Notes: generated by a model not told the origin, from the letters alone. Counted from the first letter of the stretch, positions 24,794-39,600 are shown. The stretch is DNA of 64,000 nt from Conus ventricosus (GCA_018398815.1 CM031595.1:134273504-134337503); one strand, 5' to 3'. Numbers and translations are program-made.

Positions 24794-27600
24794 GGGGGGG
24801 GGGGGGGGGGGGGGTGGGTGGAGAGAGAGTGCAAAGAAAACAGAAAAAAAAAGGAAAATAAAATCTAATGATGAAACCTGGCATTGATTGTTGCATGACT
24901 AATAATTCTGAAATACATTAAGTTCCCTCATGGATACTTGGCGATACCCCATAATGAATGAAGCTGCTCAAATCCAATCATGGTTGCTGATAGTGCTGGT
25001 AATGGGTGGGGGGGGGTGGGGGGGGGGGGGGGGGGGGGGGGGGTGGGGGGGGGGGGGGGGTGGGGGGTGGGGGGGGGGGTGGGGGGGGGGGGGGGAGCGC
25101 ACCATGGTGAGCATATGGTTCCAGGGGCGAGGCAACTATGACAAGATTCAGATAAGGCAAGCTGCGCGCCTTCTTTAGAAAAACATGGCTGTGACTTAAA
25201 GGGGAGGAGTGTACACTTTTTTATATACCCACAAACTTAATTACCCAAGGATGATATACTGATTTTGCTTCCCAATTAGGGCATATAGGATTAAGAATGC
25301 AAAATGACAAGATAAGTAGACGCAACATCTGCACAAAATAAACAAGATCCCCAATAGCAAACCACCCAACAACATTAAAAAAAAAGTAAAAAGAACCTAC
25401 AGCAACAGAAAGATTTGGCAATAAGGCAAAAACTGTAAAAATGTACCGACTTTTGATCATTTGGAAACAAATGAATAGAAAAGAAATGACTGCAGAATAA
25501 AAGGCTGTTCCACGACATCACATCTCTCAGTGACAGCTTCCCAAGTATTAACTCAAAGAAAAGTGGTTTATGAAAAAAAAAAAAAAATAAGTAACAAGAA
25601 TATTTTCAAGTAGTGGAAGACAGTATATCAAAATAAAATTAGTGGAGTAGGGTGAAAAAAATAATGAACAAATATACTCCAGTTAACATGTATTAGCACG
25701 TTAATCTGGCCGTTTGTACCAAAATCATTAGAAGGAGCTGTGTGATCAAGCGGGGTTGTTATAAATCTTTTCTGTAAATCATATAGGTGGTTGTTCCCTT
25801 TGGTCCTTTGCTAACATTAATGTATGGGATAAACGTTGAAACAAACAACCCCTTCCACACTATTACCTGAATTTCTGTTCAAAGTAATAACATGAGCCAG
25901 TGAGAATAGGGCATCCTTCTTGTTAGTCAGTAGAATGATTCTTAGTTCTTGAAGTCATGTTTATGATTTACTTTTTAACTTTTCATTTTATTTTTTTCAA
26001 TGATTAAATGGTTTAGAATTAAAATCCGATTAAAACTCTAGACAAAATGTTTAAAGTCCTAAAATAGTTACCCGAAAATGTATTTAAAATCCTCAGTCTG
26101 TTTGAAAAGTAACTGGCAAACACAATGTATTTCCATGCAGATTGAGTTTTTGTGGAAGACATGAACATGCCCATAGGGCGTGCGTGAGGTCAAACGTGCC
26201 CTTGGCCCAGCCGCCGAAAGAGCTGGCTGCGTCAAGGACAGACCACTGGAACTGGAATGACCCCTGAAGGGATACTACAACAGCCATCAAACTGTGATTG
26301 ACCTGCATTTAGACGGTTCCAATGGAACCCAGCCAGGACTGAACTAGATTAATGTAGATAGTGGAAAAAATAATGAAGTCTTTATGCTAAACAACAGTGG
26401 TTTGAATGGGAGCAAGGTGGTAAAGCCCTTGAACTTATACAAGGACAGCAATATGAGAGCTGAGCCAGTCTCCTTAAACCTTAACCCGTTTACCCAGTCC
26501 TGGACTGAAGTAATGCTCGTTGAGAAAGCCGCAGAAAACAGAAAAACCCCCGCTACGCCCCCGAACGGGAGAGTGTCACGTCTCGTAACTTCGTAACAGA
26601 AAGCAGAAAAATCACTAGTGGATACGACCCACCTACATGTTCTCACCCTCTTTAACAGGTGGGTCCAAGGAACAGTCTCCTTTCCCTTCTCGCGAGCACC
26701 ACAGCGGACCACATGTTATGCAAATTGCGAGTTGAGGAGGCACAGCTTGCAAAGCATAGCCAATATGGCAGCAGCTCAACTCTAGCACTTCGGACGACGG
26801 CGTCCCGTATTCCCAAGCGTCACCTGCCCTTGATATTTTAGATGACGTTATAAAAGTATCAAGAAGTAGATTGAAGAAGACCTTGAGGAACGATCCTGAT
26901 ACTAGCAGATGAGGAGGAGATGGATGGGAATCACAACTATCAACCACTTTTATGGAGATTCATTGCAGGTGATTACGTGGCTTCACAGTACTGTACACAA
27001 CAAATCAGAAAAGAAAGAGCCGATAGGTGGTCGTACGAAGCGGAAATTAGCCGAACGGCCTGTGCCGTGAACGAGGCACTGCAACTGCACCCCCTCCTTT
27101 CTTGACTAACGGGTGGTGGACATGGAAACTGGCTCAGAATCGAACGGAGAGGTCCCGAGGAAGCGGCCGGGTGGGCGAGGCATGTTGACGTGGTCAGCAA
27201 CAGCTGAACAAAGAATGGCGAGAAATAGGAGCACAGGCCATCAACCCATGCAGATTATTATGACTGGGAATTCTGGTCCTGCAAGTCAATGAGCCAATTT
27301 TCAGCTGAACAAAGTTCCAGTCTTCAGTTCCTTCATGTAACCATAGAAACAGGTTTCAGGCAAAGATAGTCCTCTATATCTATGTTGGTTGTTTTGTTAT
27401 TGTTTTTTGTTTTTACAGCATGATTTCATTCCTTCCTTGACAGTATTCATTATCTGTATTTTCTCTTCTTTTGCCCCCCATTTTTCCTACTGAAACAACA
27501 AATATGGTCAAACAATGACTGTATGGAAAATGTGGGACTGTGTGTGTGTGAGTTGTGGTGTGTGTTTGTGGTGTGTGTGCGAGTGTGGTGTGAGTAGTTG

Positions 27601-27637
<37 letters not shown>

Positions 27638-30600
27638 CCCACTCCGCGCCACTAAGCCTTATATTAATATTTTATTTCTGTATGCAAGTTTTTTCCATAT
27701 AAGTTTTTTCATTTTTGTATAACACAGTAACACTCATCCACATCATTTTTTTGTATTGTATCATTGTGGTGTTTTTTACATTTCATTGTGTGTGATACTG
27801 TTAGAGTGTGTTTGTGCATATGTGGAAATGAGTGTGAGTGTGTGTGTGTTGTGTGTGTGTGGTGTGTGTGTGTGGAGCTGTTTGTGTAGAAGCTGTGTTG
27901 TATGTGTGTGTGTGTGTGTAGTGTGTGTGGTTGTGTGTGTGTGAGAGTGCTCAACTGTGGGTCTCTTACTGTGTGTTGTTGATTGTATGTGTGTGTGTGT
28001 GGGTGTGGAAAATCTGTTGTGTGTATTACGTGTGTTGTTTGTGTTTGATTGTGTGTGTGTGTTATCACATCTTATTAGTGTGAACCATCATCATAATAAC
28101 AAACACAACCAATATATAATAGTGAAATTGTAGACAAGAGTATAAGTAAGTATAACCCGACAAAACCACTAACAAAAAACTCAACAAAATTGGGAGAATA
28201 ATGTACATGTTAGTGAACAAACCGTAAAAGCATGATTATTCCCCCTTCTTACCCAACACATAGTTACCCCCCAATTATGACAATTGTCATCAAGAACGAA
28301 CATTCCTTGGATTTTAAAGACAGACATGTGTTTATGCTGATGATGAACAATTAGTACACAGAAGAACAATCACTTTTTAATCATTGTTTACTTTGATTTT
28401 ATATGGTGCAATTTGTTTATGTATACCAGAAAACAGTTCTTTTTTATTGTAAAACCACCATATATGTATCCCGGACCAACCCCTAATGGCTCACAAAACA
28501 ACAATTATTGTTATATAGCATCAAGATATGTGGTATAAGGAAAGAGAAGCCATAAAATACTAAGTCATATGTAAAGAAATACATAGAGCAGTGATTGAGG
28601 TTACTGAGCTCTACCCCAATAGTAAAATTAATGCCCTTTCTAGAGAATAGGGGTAACCCCCATAACAGCAGATTTGTAACACAGAGGGACATTTAAAACA
28701 AAAAGAATCCCCATGGGTGTTTGGTAATGTAGTTGAGCTAACCAACACCAAAAAAGATTTTTGTTGTTGTTTAGAAGTGGGTTTTTAAATGCTCAATTAT
28801 ACTAAATACTCTCACATTGAAAACAAAACAAAAACTGGTTTTTTTTAATCACATGGAATGATAATTAGTGTTAACCATCATCATAAACCAACAAAAACCA
28901 ATAATAAAGTATGTTAAATTGTAGACAGGTGATAAGTAAGTAAATGCCACAAAAATCTAACAAATAACTCAACAAAATAAATGAGTAATGTACAAGATTA
29001 GAGAACATAATAACCTGCTAAAAGCTGATTATGCCGCCCAATATATTTTACTACAAACCTAAAAATAGTACCCCACCCAATTATGAGCAGAATATCATCA
29101 ATACAACATCCGAGGGCGCGGGTGGGGGGGGGGGGGGGGGGTGGCTTGGGATTTATGGATGCTTTCATTATTTAGTGCTGATTATTCAAAAAGTAGTAAG
29201 ACCCACTTTTTCAAGTGTTTTGACTCATTCTGTTTTGGTCGCCATGTTGTTTGTGTACACTTCGAAAACTGTTATTTTAGGGTAAAATTTTTATAATATG
29301 TCAATTTCTGCTATACTAATTATCACATAATCAAGCCATGTTTGATAGAACATTGTAGACAAATGCATAACAACAAAAAACAGAAACATGCAAAAAAATC
29401 AAGAGATCCCTGTCAAGAAAAAAAGTGAGGCAGATAACCGATTTCATTTAACCTAACCCCAAAAAGCTAAGCTCAAATTTTACCCAACGGCAGATAACAA
29501 TTGTTCAAATGTGCTAAAATACATTTGCAATAATGAAGGGATTAAATAAATAACCCTGGCCCATATGTAAAGGACTGGGATGGTATGGTTAAGTTAGGGT
29601 ATGATTCTAGTAACCAAGTGAATTTATGCATACCCTTTGACTACTGATAAGAATACGCTGGTCAGTGAGAGACTGTAGGACCTATAGGAATGAGACTGTG
29701 TTAGCAGTAGCAGGTTATCAATCTAAGGTCTCTCTTGTTCCTTTGTCATGTTTCATATTGAACAATGAAAGGATATAGAAAGGAGCAGCAAATACAACCC
29801 TTAGAAGACAATAGAAAGAAATACTTTACATCAACATGGTACACGAGTGATCAGATTATAGATTAAAACAATTTGTCTTGGGCTAATCTTAGTTACATGT
29901 ATTGTCCACATTTGTTCTTGTGTTTTTTTTGTAAGATCTTGTAACTCTACAATACTACTCCAGTGTGCGAATACTGGGGCTGCCTCAGTCATTCAGTTTT
30001 TCAGACAACTGTCAGTAAAAGCTAAAAAGTGTTAAAAGTTATACGGTAGCCTATATCAGTTGTGGGGCACTGAAACTGTCAATAGATCCACACCATATCA
30101 GGGGTATAGCAATGATGGACGATGGCTCTCATCCTTTTCCCCCCTGCCTTTAACCCTCCCAGTACAAAATCAGGCACCCTTTACTAATTACAGCAGGGTG
30201 TGTACAGAGAGAGTTTTATCAAGCTAAAAAATAAAAACCAATCCCATATGTGGTTTGAACCTCACCTCATCGAATATATCTTCACAGTGCAAACGCTTGA
30301 AACAGTTGACGAGATAGGCCCCTCCCCCCCCAGTCAGTATAATTTGTATAAGTATGTCTTGACTAGTAATGGAACTCTGTAAATTGTGGGGCCCAAACTC
30401 AAAACTTGCAACACTATTCAACAGCTGCCTTTTGTATTCTTTTTACACAGCATATAGTTGTGATGTATGTATGAAGAACACCACCCAACATCACTGGTTG
30501 ACCCTGCTGTATGAACGGTTCCCCAGGACCTATAAGGTTAAAAGTATAAGTTGCTTAAGATTAGAAACCCTGAAAAAACAACCACTCACTTCGCAAGATT

Positions 30601-33600
30601 TGTTTTGTTCATTCCCTTCCCCTCCCCCTCTGCCCCCTCAGTCGCCCATCCCGTTCCCCCGTCCCCTCCCCCCCCCCCCCTCCCCGCCCGCGGTCCCCCC
30701 CCCCCCCCCCCCTTACTTATCCCCATTATTTTTTTGAAAAATGGATGTCCCAAGACTTTTCAGCAGATTAACTTTTTTTCACTGTAGGGGCCTTTCATGT
30801 ACATATAAAAAGTATGAAGCAAATTTTCTGTTTTTCTGTAACTGCTGAAAACTTGTGCCCATAGCCAAACATATGATATAATTTTTGCCAATTTTCTGTT
30901 TTATGTGTGTTTGTATGTTTGTGGGTGTAGTGTGTGTGTTTGTACCAGGTGGTGTGAGTCGTAACCCTGTGACCCCACCATCCCAGCGTCAGACTTGAAT
31001 GAACCCCAACACCATCAACGAAATCTAAAGATGACACCAAGGTGACCAACTTCCGCAGCAATCATGGAGAGTGGCACAAATCTGCCAATTACGTTACTAC
31101 TCGAGTGTGTGCTTGCCTATTGTTCAATCCAGCTGTTTCCAAAAAGCCTAATCATGTGCTAAACACAGACCTGATTACCTTTAACGTATTATTGTCTAAT
31201 TTTTTTAAACGGAAAAAAAATCAAAATTACAGGAATTTGGCCAAAAAAAAAAAAAAAAAATTAATGGAAAAACATCAAAAGAAGATAAATAGTGAAAACG
31301 CAAAGTTTTTGTCCTGCTACCATTTTTTTACGGTCCAAAGTAGTAAGAAAAAGACATATCCCAGCGTGCCTGCGGTCCTTTCAATTTTGTCAAGAGATGG
31401 CGACAAAGCGTCTTAGACCCGCGGCGCTAGCAACGACTCTGGCTCTCCCAAAACCTCTCCAAAATATCTTCGAAAGTTTTGAAAAGTGATAAGTATTTGG
31501 CGATTATGAAATTACAGGTTATATTTTTTAATGACCTTGGGTTTAAGTCCTGATATAATAGCAAGGTACCAGAATTTGGGGGGGTAAAACAGATATGTAA
31601 GACAATTAATTGTTTATTTACATTGGTGTTGGTTAAAAATTTGTAATTCAAGAAGACAAGCCAACAATGAATTTTTTTTCTAATTCCAGCTGAGACTCAC
31701 ATTCATAATGTAAAGAAAAATACGTAAAACTGAGCTGAGTAAATAGTACGACAGTAAAGCTGGCTCCAAAACAATAAAACTAAACATGATCTTTTGCATA
31801 CTGAGTCAATGATCATTTATTCAAGCGATCAGTGATCTTTTGTGCAACCTGAGTCAGTGTGGAGATATTAAATATAATAGATGTTGATACATGGTGGCCC
31901 TGGACAGTTCATAAACTTAACTCCTCTCTACCGGCCTGACGTTCATGACAGAGGACAGAGAGGAATTTTGTGAACCAAGGCTGACTGCATTAAAAAATAT
32001 CCAAAAAGGAGGCAAGTATGAAGAAGCTCACAAACTGCGATTTGGAACTAGAATTTGAAGTGATCTGTTTCCCTTTGTTTCCACAAGTCAACCAGGAGCC
32101 GACATGAATCTGAATTACACAATATATATTAACATTGTTTTTAGAAATAAAGGGGAGTGATTATGTTCATTGTTTACGATTGTGGCATCTTATCATCTCA
32201 GGTAACCAAATCAAATAGCTTGAATCCTTCTATCACACACCTTTTGTTGGTATGTTCAGTGAAGACCTGCAGTAGTAGACATTGTCCGCACAGCACAAAA
32301 CCAGTCCTATCAAGTCAAAAACCAGTCACATACACCATAAACGCATGTTTAAAAAAATATGATTTTTATTATGTGTTCGTGTGTTTGACTTTTGACTGAT
32401 ACAGGCATGCAAACAACAAACAAAACAGCAGTAAAGATTTAGATCAAGCAGCAAAAATAAAAGACTTACAAATACCAATCCTTTACTAATTTCTAGAGAT
32501 TTTCATTAGAAACCTAGGGGTTTTGTTGCAACTATTGTGACAGTGCCTTGTAGACCAGAAAGTCATGGAATACATGCATTAAGAACAATTTTTAGCACGG
32601 ATGTCACAATTGTAACGAGTTTTACGAAGTCTTGTTGTGTTTTGGGCGTCTGTGGGCAAAGGTAATTACAGCAGAGAGTTCAAGCCCTGTGTGGACCAGA
32701 AAAAACAATGGTTCCCATGATGATCTCACAAGGAGGGGGCCATTGCCAACATGTCTAGCCCACGGCCCATTAAAGTCCCACTACCCTCATCAACTGCGAG
32801 ACCTTTTGCCCGCGTCACCAGGCAACATCATCCACTTGTCCTCCCCGTGTACACCACTGATGATCCATCTACTCTGAAGAGACCTGTGGGTGCATGAGGT
32901 ACTGGGATTAAGAATGTCCAGTGATACAGCTGACTGCTTTGTGGTGTTATGCAGTTGCTTAGGCTGACAATGATTTGGAGAGCATGGACATAAGACATTT
33001 GGGCATGTCTGTCATCACGGAAAGTTGTTTTAAAAAGATTTCAGTAGAATACAGGATGAAGCTTGGGATAAGTATTTGAGTCAGGTCTTATATATTCTGG
33101 GTGAATAGAAAAACCATGAAGAAAAAATGTTTTGAAAGTTATGGAAATAAATTACAATATTAACCACAATTCCTATTATGTCCTGGGTGGACAAGACTTC
33201 ATATCACAATTTAGGGTGATCATAACAGACTATCAAGGCTAATATTACAACATTAAAATAACAATACAGTTGATGGAAGATTTGTCGTTTGTGTTTTGCT
33301 ATCAGAGGATTTTTCCGTGTGTTCACGACCGTGTTCGAGATGACATGCCGACACGGGACTGTCGATTCACAACATTCAGATCGGGAAGAAAATAAGGACA
33401 AAATGTGTGAATGACTTTTGATCATCTGTTATGCGAACCTGGACTCAGACAATGAAGGCAAGTGGTGGAAGATGATATCCGGCAGTCTTGATCTAACAGT
33501 GACTTCTTTCTCCGACCCCAAGTCAGACGACAAGTAACTTGTCCGTTGATGTGCGTGAAACCTGGAGGCAGGCCTGAGGAAAGTGACAGAAGGCTACTTG

Positions 33601-36600
33601 GAAAGTTCAACACCCTCAGCAAGTAACCTCATGAACCTTGTGGCTAACAGAGGTTAGTTACAAAAACAATTTTAATTGGGCAGTGATAACAATACACTTT
33701 GACCAAACTTGGTTGTTTGTAAGACTAAGATTAAAGCAGAGTCCGTTATGCGCAGAAATTAATTCAGTTATATATGACCTGACAGTCATCTCAATCATGT
33801 CAAATATAAAAAAATTGTATAATTCCTTGAAAAGTCAAACCAAGTATGTAAAGTGGGTAGCAGAACCTGTTTACTTTACGCCTTTGGCGTAATCAATCAC
33901 AGATTCAACCGATCCAAATTACCCGCCATTGATACGGCGCCTTCAACATCACTAAATTTCCGCCACGTAGTGCGGATCAGCCAAAACTACACTTATTTCA
34001 AAGGCAATCATTCTCTGTACGGATTCAAAAACGGCGATGTCCAGTTTCACTCACAAAAGGAGGGTGGCCGCCTGCGAAAGTTACAGTGTACCGTTAAATC
34101 CTTCATATCATGTAACCGAAAGCCAGCCAAATGCTTTCCGGCAAGTTGTGAACGTTTTAGTAAGGGTGATAACATTCCCGGGTTGACATCTATTATGCAA
34201 AGAAGGCGATCAAAGCGAGCTCAGCATGAGAACATAACGACGATTCTGATTGCCTGTGTAAACGGAAGAAACAGTTCGAGAAACCAAAAAAAAAGGCAGA
34301 CAGTTACTCAAAAATAAAATAAATACCGCCAGGTATTGACCAACAAGAGTTATAACGTGTCTAATTTTTTTCCCAACAAGAAAAGGTGGGCCGGGAAATG
34401 TGGCATTTGTAACATAATGCACGTCGGACAACAGAGCTGTGAACAAGGCGTAATGTTCGATTTGAAAGAGACATTGTGCACGGCAATCACGACAAGCAGA
34501 GTTCATCTGTAAATCAGCAAGCTGGACAGCAGAAACTATCGCGAATACATGATCCAAACAAGCAAGAGGATGATTCTGGCTCTCACTCTCTCTCGCTCTT
34601 TTTTTCTCTCGTTATTCATGCTTGGCAGTGGGGGTTGAAGGCACAACTGGCAGAGTGACATAATGTGAATTTGTTGAGAGAAGCTTTTGTGCTTCCCCAT
34701 GATTTGTACCCAAGGGGTAGACTTCTGAGACATTCATGTTCGATGTGTAGATTGTGTGTTGATTTTTTTTTATAATTATAAAAATACATTATATTATTTT
34801 GGTATCCTCCAACTTGCAGACATCCTTTGACCAAGTAATTGGTTTCCAATGGCAGTAGTTGTGAGTTTAAATTGTTTTTTGATTATATTGTTGGTGAGAT
34901 TAATTTTCATGGTCCAAGAAATGCTAATGATGAGATATAAACCTTATGAATGTCACCAAAATGGTGGCACCATATAGCAACCAATTTATTGCTTTTCCCG
35001 TTCCCTCCTCCCCTTCCTCCCCTTCCCCCCCTCCCCTCCCCCCCCCCCAAAATTTTTCTGGTGGGGGCATGCCCCATGCCCCGACACCCGCCCCCAAAGC
35101 TATCTCGCGCTCGTGCCTTCGATTACCCTATTTCCTCCGCCCTCATGAAAATTACACATTTCAGTAATATGGGATAACACTCTAGTGGATAGACCAAGGG
35201 GGTAAACAGGTTCTGGGTAAATATATAAATACTGGGAAGACATATGGTTCATTTTAAAAAGAGAGCTGTTTTTGTTTTATGTATAATGGAACAAAGTGTG
35301 GAGGAAAAACGAAAAGGGCATAGTATGGCAGTTAATATGAATAACAGATGAGAACCGTCAATGTACAAACAAAAGGCAGTGAGCAGGAATCGCTTTTCAA
35401 GACTGAAAATTGTATTAAAATTCCAGGGGGTGGCTTTAATAACAGTTCAATTGGGCTTTTAATCATACAGACTATTTTCCACTGTAATTTTTTATCATTA
35501 AAGCTTATAATTGCGAGTTCATTTAGACATCAATTTTTTTTTCTCTTCTGTTTAAAAAACAAAATTATTATTTACTGATTCTTGTTGATTTACCAGTTGA
35601 TGACTATTTTATAAGTTTCTTGTCACCGTGTAGGATTTGCTATTGGAGCATGTGTCCCGTAATTGCCCGTTTCATCAACAGCCTCGGAGTCACGCTCTGC
35701 TGTGGTGTTGTGGTCAGGGACGGGTCAATCCGAGACACGGTTGGCTGCTCATATGGCATATTGGTTGCCGAACTATGACATCTTTCAGGTGCGGACGACC
35801 ATTCTTCTCTTCAACAGAAATATATGTTTGCACATTTTCAAAGTAGTAGTTAACTGATTCTGATTCTCTCCAACAAAATAAGTGATGATAGAATTTAATG
35901 TGAATAATTCTGTGGTTTTAAGAAGTCAGCACGTCTTCTTTCTTTTCCATCTCCCTGTTTCCACTTCTGCCACAATACACGCAAACGCACAAGCGCACAC
36001 CCACACCACACACAACACACACCACCCACACACACAACAACACCAAGGCACCCACAACTCACCAACACAGACCCAAACACGCACACCACAACACGACCAA
36101 AGTTTCACATTTTAACCATTGACCATCCAGACATTCTCGATCTCCTCACCCTTTATATCAAGCTAAAGGGTAACAGTCCACTCTCAAATCGCACCTTGAT
36201 GAAGCTTCATTATTACCTGGTTATTGTTTTTAGAAAATAACACCTGGTGTTGAAACTTGAGTCAAGTCTTGGTTGCAACAGTTTAGATTTGATATCTATA
36301 TTTAAAAGTTATGAGAGAAGAGAGCAACAAGCTCTGGTCCAAGCAGGAGTGCATGTAAAAGATAGAGGGGGTGGAAAGGAGAGAAAGTTGGTAGAGGTGC
36401 TGACAATTCAGAATTAATAATCCAATGGAAGTGTGAGTTGAGGTATAACTTATATATAGACTACACGAGATGCAAAACTGAGACAGAAAAAAGAACTAAG
36501 AAGATCAGTTGTTACATTTCAGTTTTCTTTAAGGCTTCGTTTTTCTTAATGCCATACTTATGAGAATAATATTGCCATTTCTTTATGTGTGTGTGTATGT

Positions 36601-39600
36601 GTGTGTGTGTGTGTGTGTACAGGTGGTGGTCGTAACCCTGTGACCCACGCTTCCTGCGTCACTTGAACACCATCACCATCAACGAATTCGATGATGACAC
36701 CATGGTGACCATCTTCCGCAGCATCATGGAGTGGCACATATCTGCCAAGTACGTTACTCGATGTGTGCTTGCTTTTGTCATCAGCTGTTGCCAAAGCCTT
36801 ATCTTGTGCTAAACACAGACCTGTTTACCTTTACGATTTTGTCTAATTTTTACGGAAAAAAAAATCAAAATTACAGGAATTATGGCCAAAAAAAAAAAAA
36901 AAAATTATGGGAAAAAAATCAAAAGAAGATAATTGTGAAACGCAAAGTTTTGTCTGCTACCATTTCGGTCCAAAGTAGTAAGAAGACATTTCCCAGCGTG
37001 CCTTGCGTCTTTCAATTTGTCAAAGATGGCGACAAAGCGGTCTTACGCGCCAACGACTGGCTCTCCCAAATCTTCGAAAGTTGTGAAAGTATTGCGATTA
37101 TGAAAATTACAGGGTTTTTTTTTAATGACGGGTTTTTGTCTGAGATATTACAGGTACCTGAATTTGGGGTAAACAGATATGTAAACAATTTATTGTTTAT
37201 TTACTTCGGTGTTGTAAAAATTTGTAATTAAAGTGAAAAAGCCAACTGATTTTTTTTTCTTTTTCTGAGACTCCACATCATAATGTAAAGAAAAATACAG
37301 GAAAACTGCTGGGTGTAAATAGTACGACAGGGAATGCTGGCTCCAAAACATTAAACTGGATCTTTTGCATGCTGAGTCAATGATCTTTTGCAAAGCTGAG
37401 TCAATGATCTTTTGCAACCTGAGTCAGTGTGGATGAAATATATTTGATGTGATACATGGTGGCCTGGACAGGTCATAACTCCTCTACCCTGCCGTTCATG
37501 ACAGAGGACAGAGAGATGTTTGGATCCATGGCTGTCTGCATTATATTATCCAAATAGAGTGGCAAGGATGATGATGCACTGCGATTTTGGAACTAGAAGG
37601 TGATGGTTCTGTTTCTCAAGTTCTGACTGGAGCGTCATGTATTCTGAAGTACACAATATATGTATTGTGGTTTTAGAATTAGAAGGGGATGATTTTGTTT
37701 CTATTGTTACGATTGTGGCATCTTATATTCTCAGGTATCCAATTCATAGCTGAATCAGTTCTAGCACTCACCTGTTGTTGGTTGTTCAGATGACCTGCAG
37801 TTGTTGTCAGTGTCCGCACAGCTCAAAACATCCTTCATGTCAATCCAGCACATACACCATCGCATGTTTATAAATATGTTTGTGTTCGTGTGTTTGACTG
37901 TTTCAGGCATGCAACAACAAACTGCAGTTTTGTTTAGAGCAAGCAGCAAAATATATGTCTTACATTCCAAATCCTTACTTATGGCTGGATTTTCTTTTAG
38001 AAACCTAGGGGTTTGTTGCATATTGTACAGTGCCTTGTAGTCCAGAAAGGCATGGTATACATGCATTATGACAATTTAGCACGGATGTCTCTATTGTAAC
38101 GAGTTGTTACGAAGCTTGGTGTGTTGGCGCTGTGGGCAGAGGGTTCAGCAGTGAGTTCAAGCCCTGTGTGGACCAGATAATCTATGGGACCCTGATGATC
38201 TACAAGGAGGCCATTGCCAACCTGCTGCCCACGCCCATGAAGTCCCACTACCTCTTCAACCTGCGAGACTTTGCCCGCGTCATCCAGGGCATCCTCTTGT
38301 CCTCCCCGGACACCACTGAGGATCCTTCGTCTCTGAAGAGACTGTGGGTGCATGAGGTAATGGGTTATGAATGTCCAGGATACTGCTGACTGCTTATGTG
38401 GTGTGATGCTGTTGCTTAGGCTGGACATGATTTGGAGAGCATGGAATAAGACTTTGGGCTTGTCTGTCACGGAAAGTTGTTTTAAAAGATTTCAGAGAAT
38501 ACAGGATGATGCTTGGGATTAAGTTGTTGGTCAGTCTTTATTCTGGGTGATTGAAATAATGATGTTTATTGTTTTGAATGTGTTGGAAATATATTTCATT
38601 TTATCACAATTCCTATTATGTCCTGGGTGACAAGACTTCATATATCAATTTAGTTCATTTACAGTATTCATGGCTAGTTACTACAGTTTATGATTCAATC
38701 TGTGTTGGAAGAGTTTGTCGTTTGTGTTTTGCTTCAAGGTGTTCCGTGTGTTCTACGACCGTTTGGTGGATGATGCCGACAGGGACTGGCTGTTCAACAG
38801 CAGTCGGGAAGTAATTAAGGACAAAATGTGTGATGACTTTGATCAGCTGTTTGCGTACCTGGACTCAGACAATGATGGCAAGGTGGTGGAAGATGATATC
38901 CGCAGTCTGATCTACTGTGACTTCTCCGACCCCAAGTCAGACGCCAAGAACTACGTTGAGGTGCGTGACCTGGAGCAGCTGAGGATTGTGTCTGAAGGCT
39001 ACTTGGAAGAGTTCAACAACCTCAGCAAGAAACCCATGAACCTTGTGCTATTCAGGTGAGTTTCAAACAGTTTTAGTGGGCAGTGATATCATTCACTTTT
39101 GTCAAAACTGGTGTGTAAGTCAGAAAGATGAAAGCTGAGTCCGTTATGCGCAGAAATTTTTCAGTTATATGTCTGACAGTCATCTCAAGTCATGTCTATT
39201 TTAAAATTGTAGAATTCTTGAAAAAGTCAAAACCAAGTATGTAAGTGGTAGCAGACCTGTTTACTTTACGCCTTTGGCGTAATAAATCACGATTTCAAAC
39301 CTCCAATTACGCCATTACGCCTTCAAACATTAAATTCCGCCACGCGGATCGCCAAAACTACACTTTTCGAAAGCAATCATTCTCGTCGGTTCAACAACGC
39401 GATGGCCTGTTCACTCACTGTGCCGCCTGCGAAAGTTACAGTGTTCAGTTATTCCTTCATATCAGTGTAACCGAAAGCCAGCATTGCGGGCAGGCATGAG
39501 GTTGAACGTTTTAGTAAGGGAGATAACTTTCGCGGGTTGACATCATTATCAAAGATGGCGTCAAAGCGTGCTCAGCATGAGACAGACGACGATTCTGATT

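Larger units (their letters stand above)
30900..36520 (+). repeat. Corrupted duplicate of 36.6-41.5 kb (probable assembly artefact)
   Basis: The order and content repeat the clean segment: exon-12-like at 30949-31088, exon-13-like at 32659-32898, exon-14-like at 33308-33652, exon-15-like at 35634-35788. The same introns and the same DNA transposon (33861-35214) lie between them. Every stretch carries frequent small insertions, so the copy is about 13% longer. It ends abruptly near 36520, where the clean copy's upstream sequence starts. This is the pattern of an uncorrected long read overlapping the next contig. Confidence 0.85.

Noticed and set aside
24642..24896. Open frames encoding poly-Pro or poly-Gly across the G tracts
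   Set aside because: Pure homopolymer translation; not a gene.
26480..26500. Possible second piggyBac end (TTAACCCGTTTACCCAG)
   Set aside because: Only one end was found; no matching inverted end with TTAA within several kb, and the region is noisy.
27400..28060. CRISPR-like regular repeats
   Set aside because: These are broken (GT)n microsatellites in an animal intron with no spacer structure.
30900..36520. Genuine partial gene duplication of the dynein
   Set aside because: Introns and an inserted transposon are copied too, with dense insertion-type noise rather than neutral substitutions, and the junction matches contig overlap.
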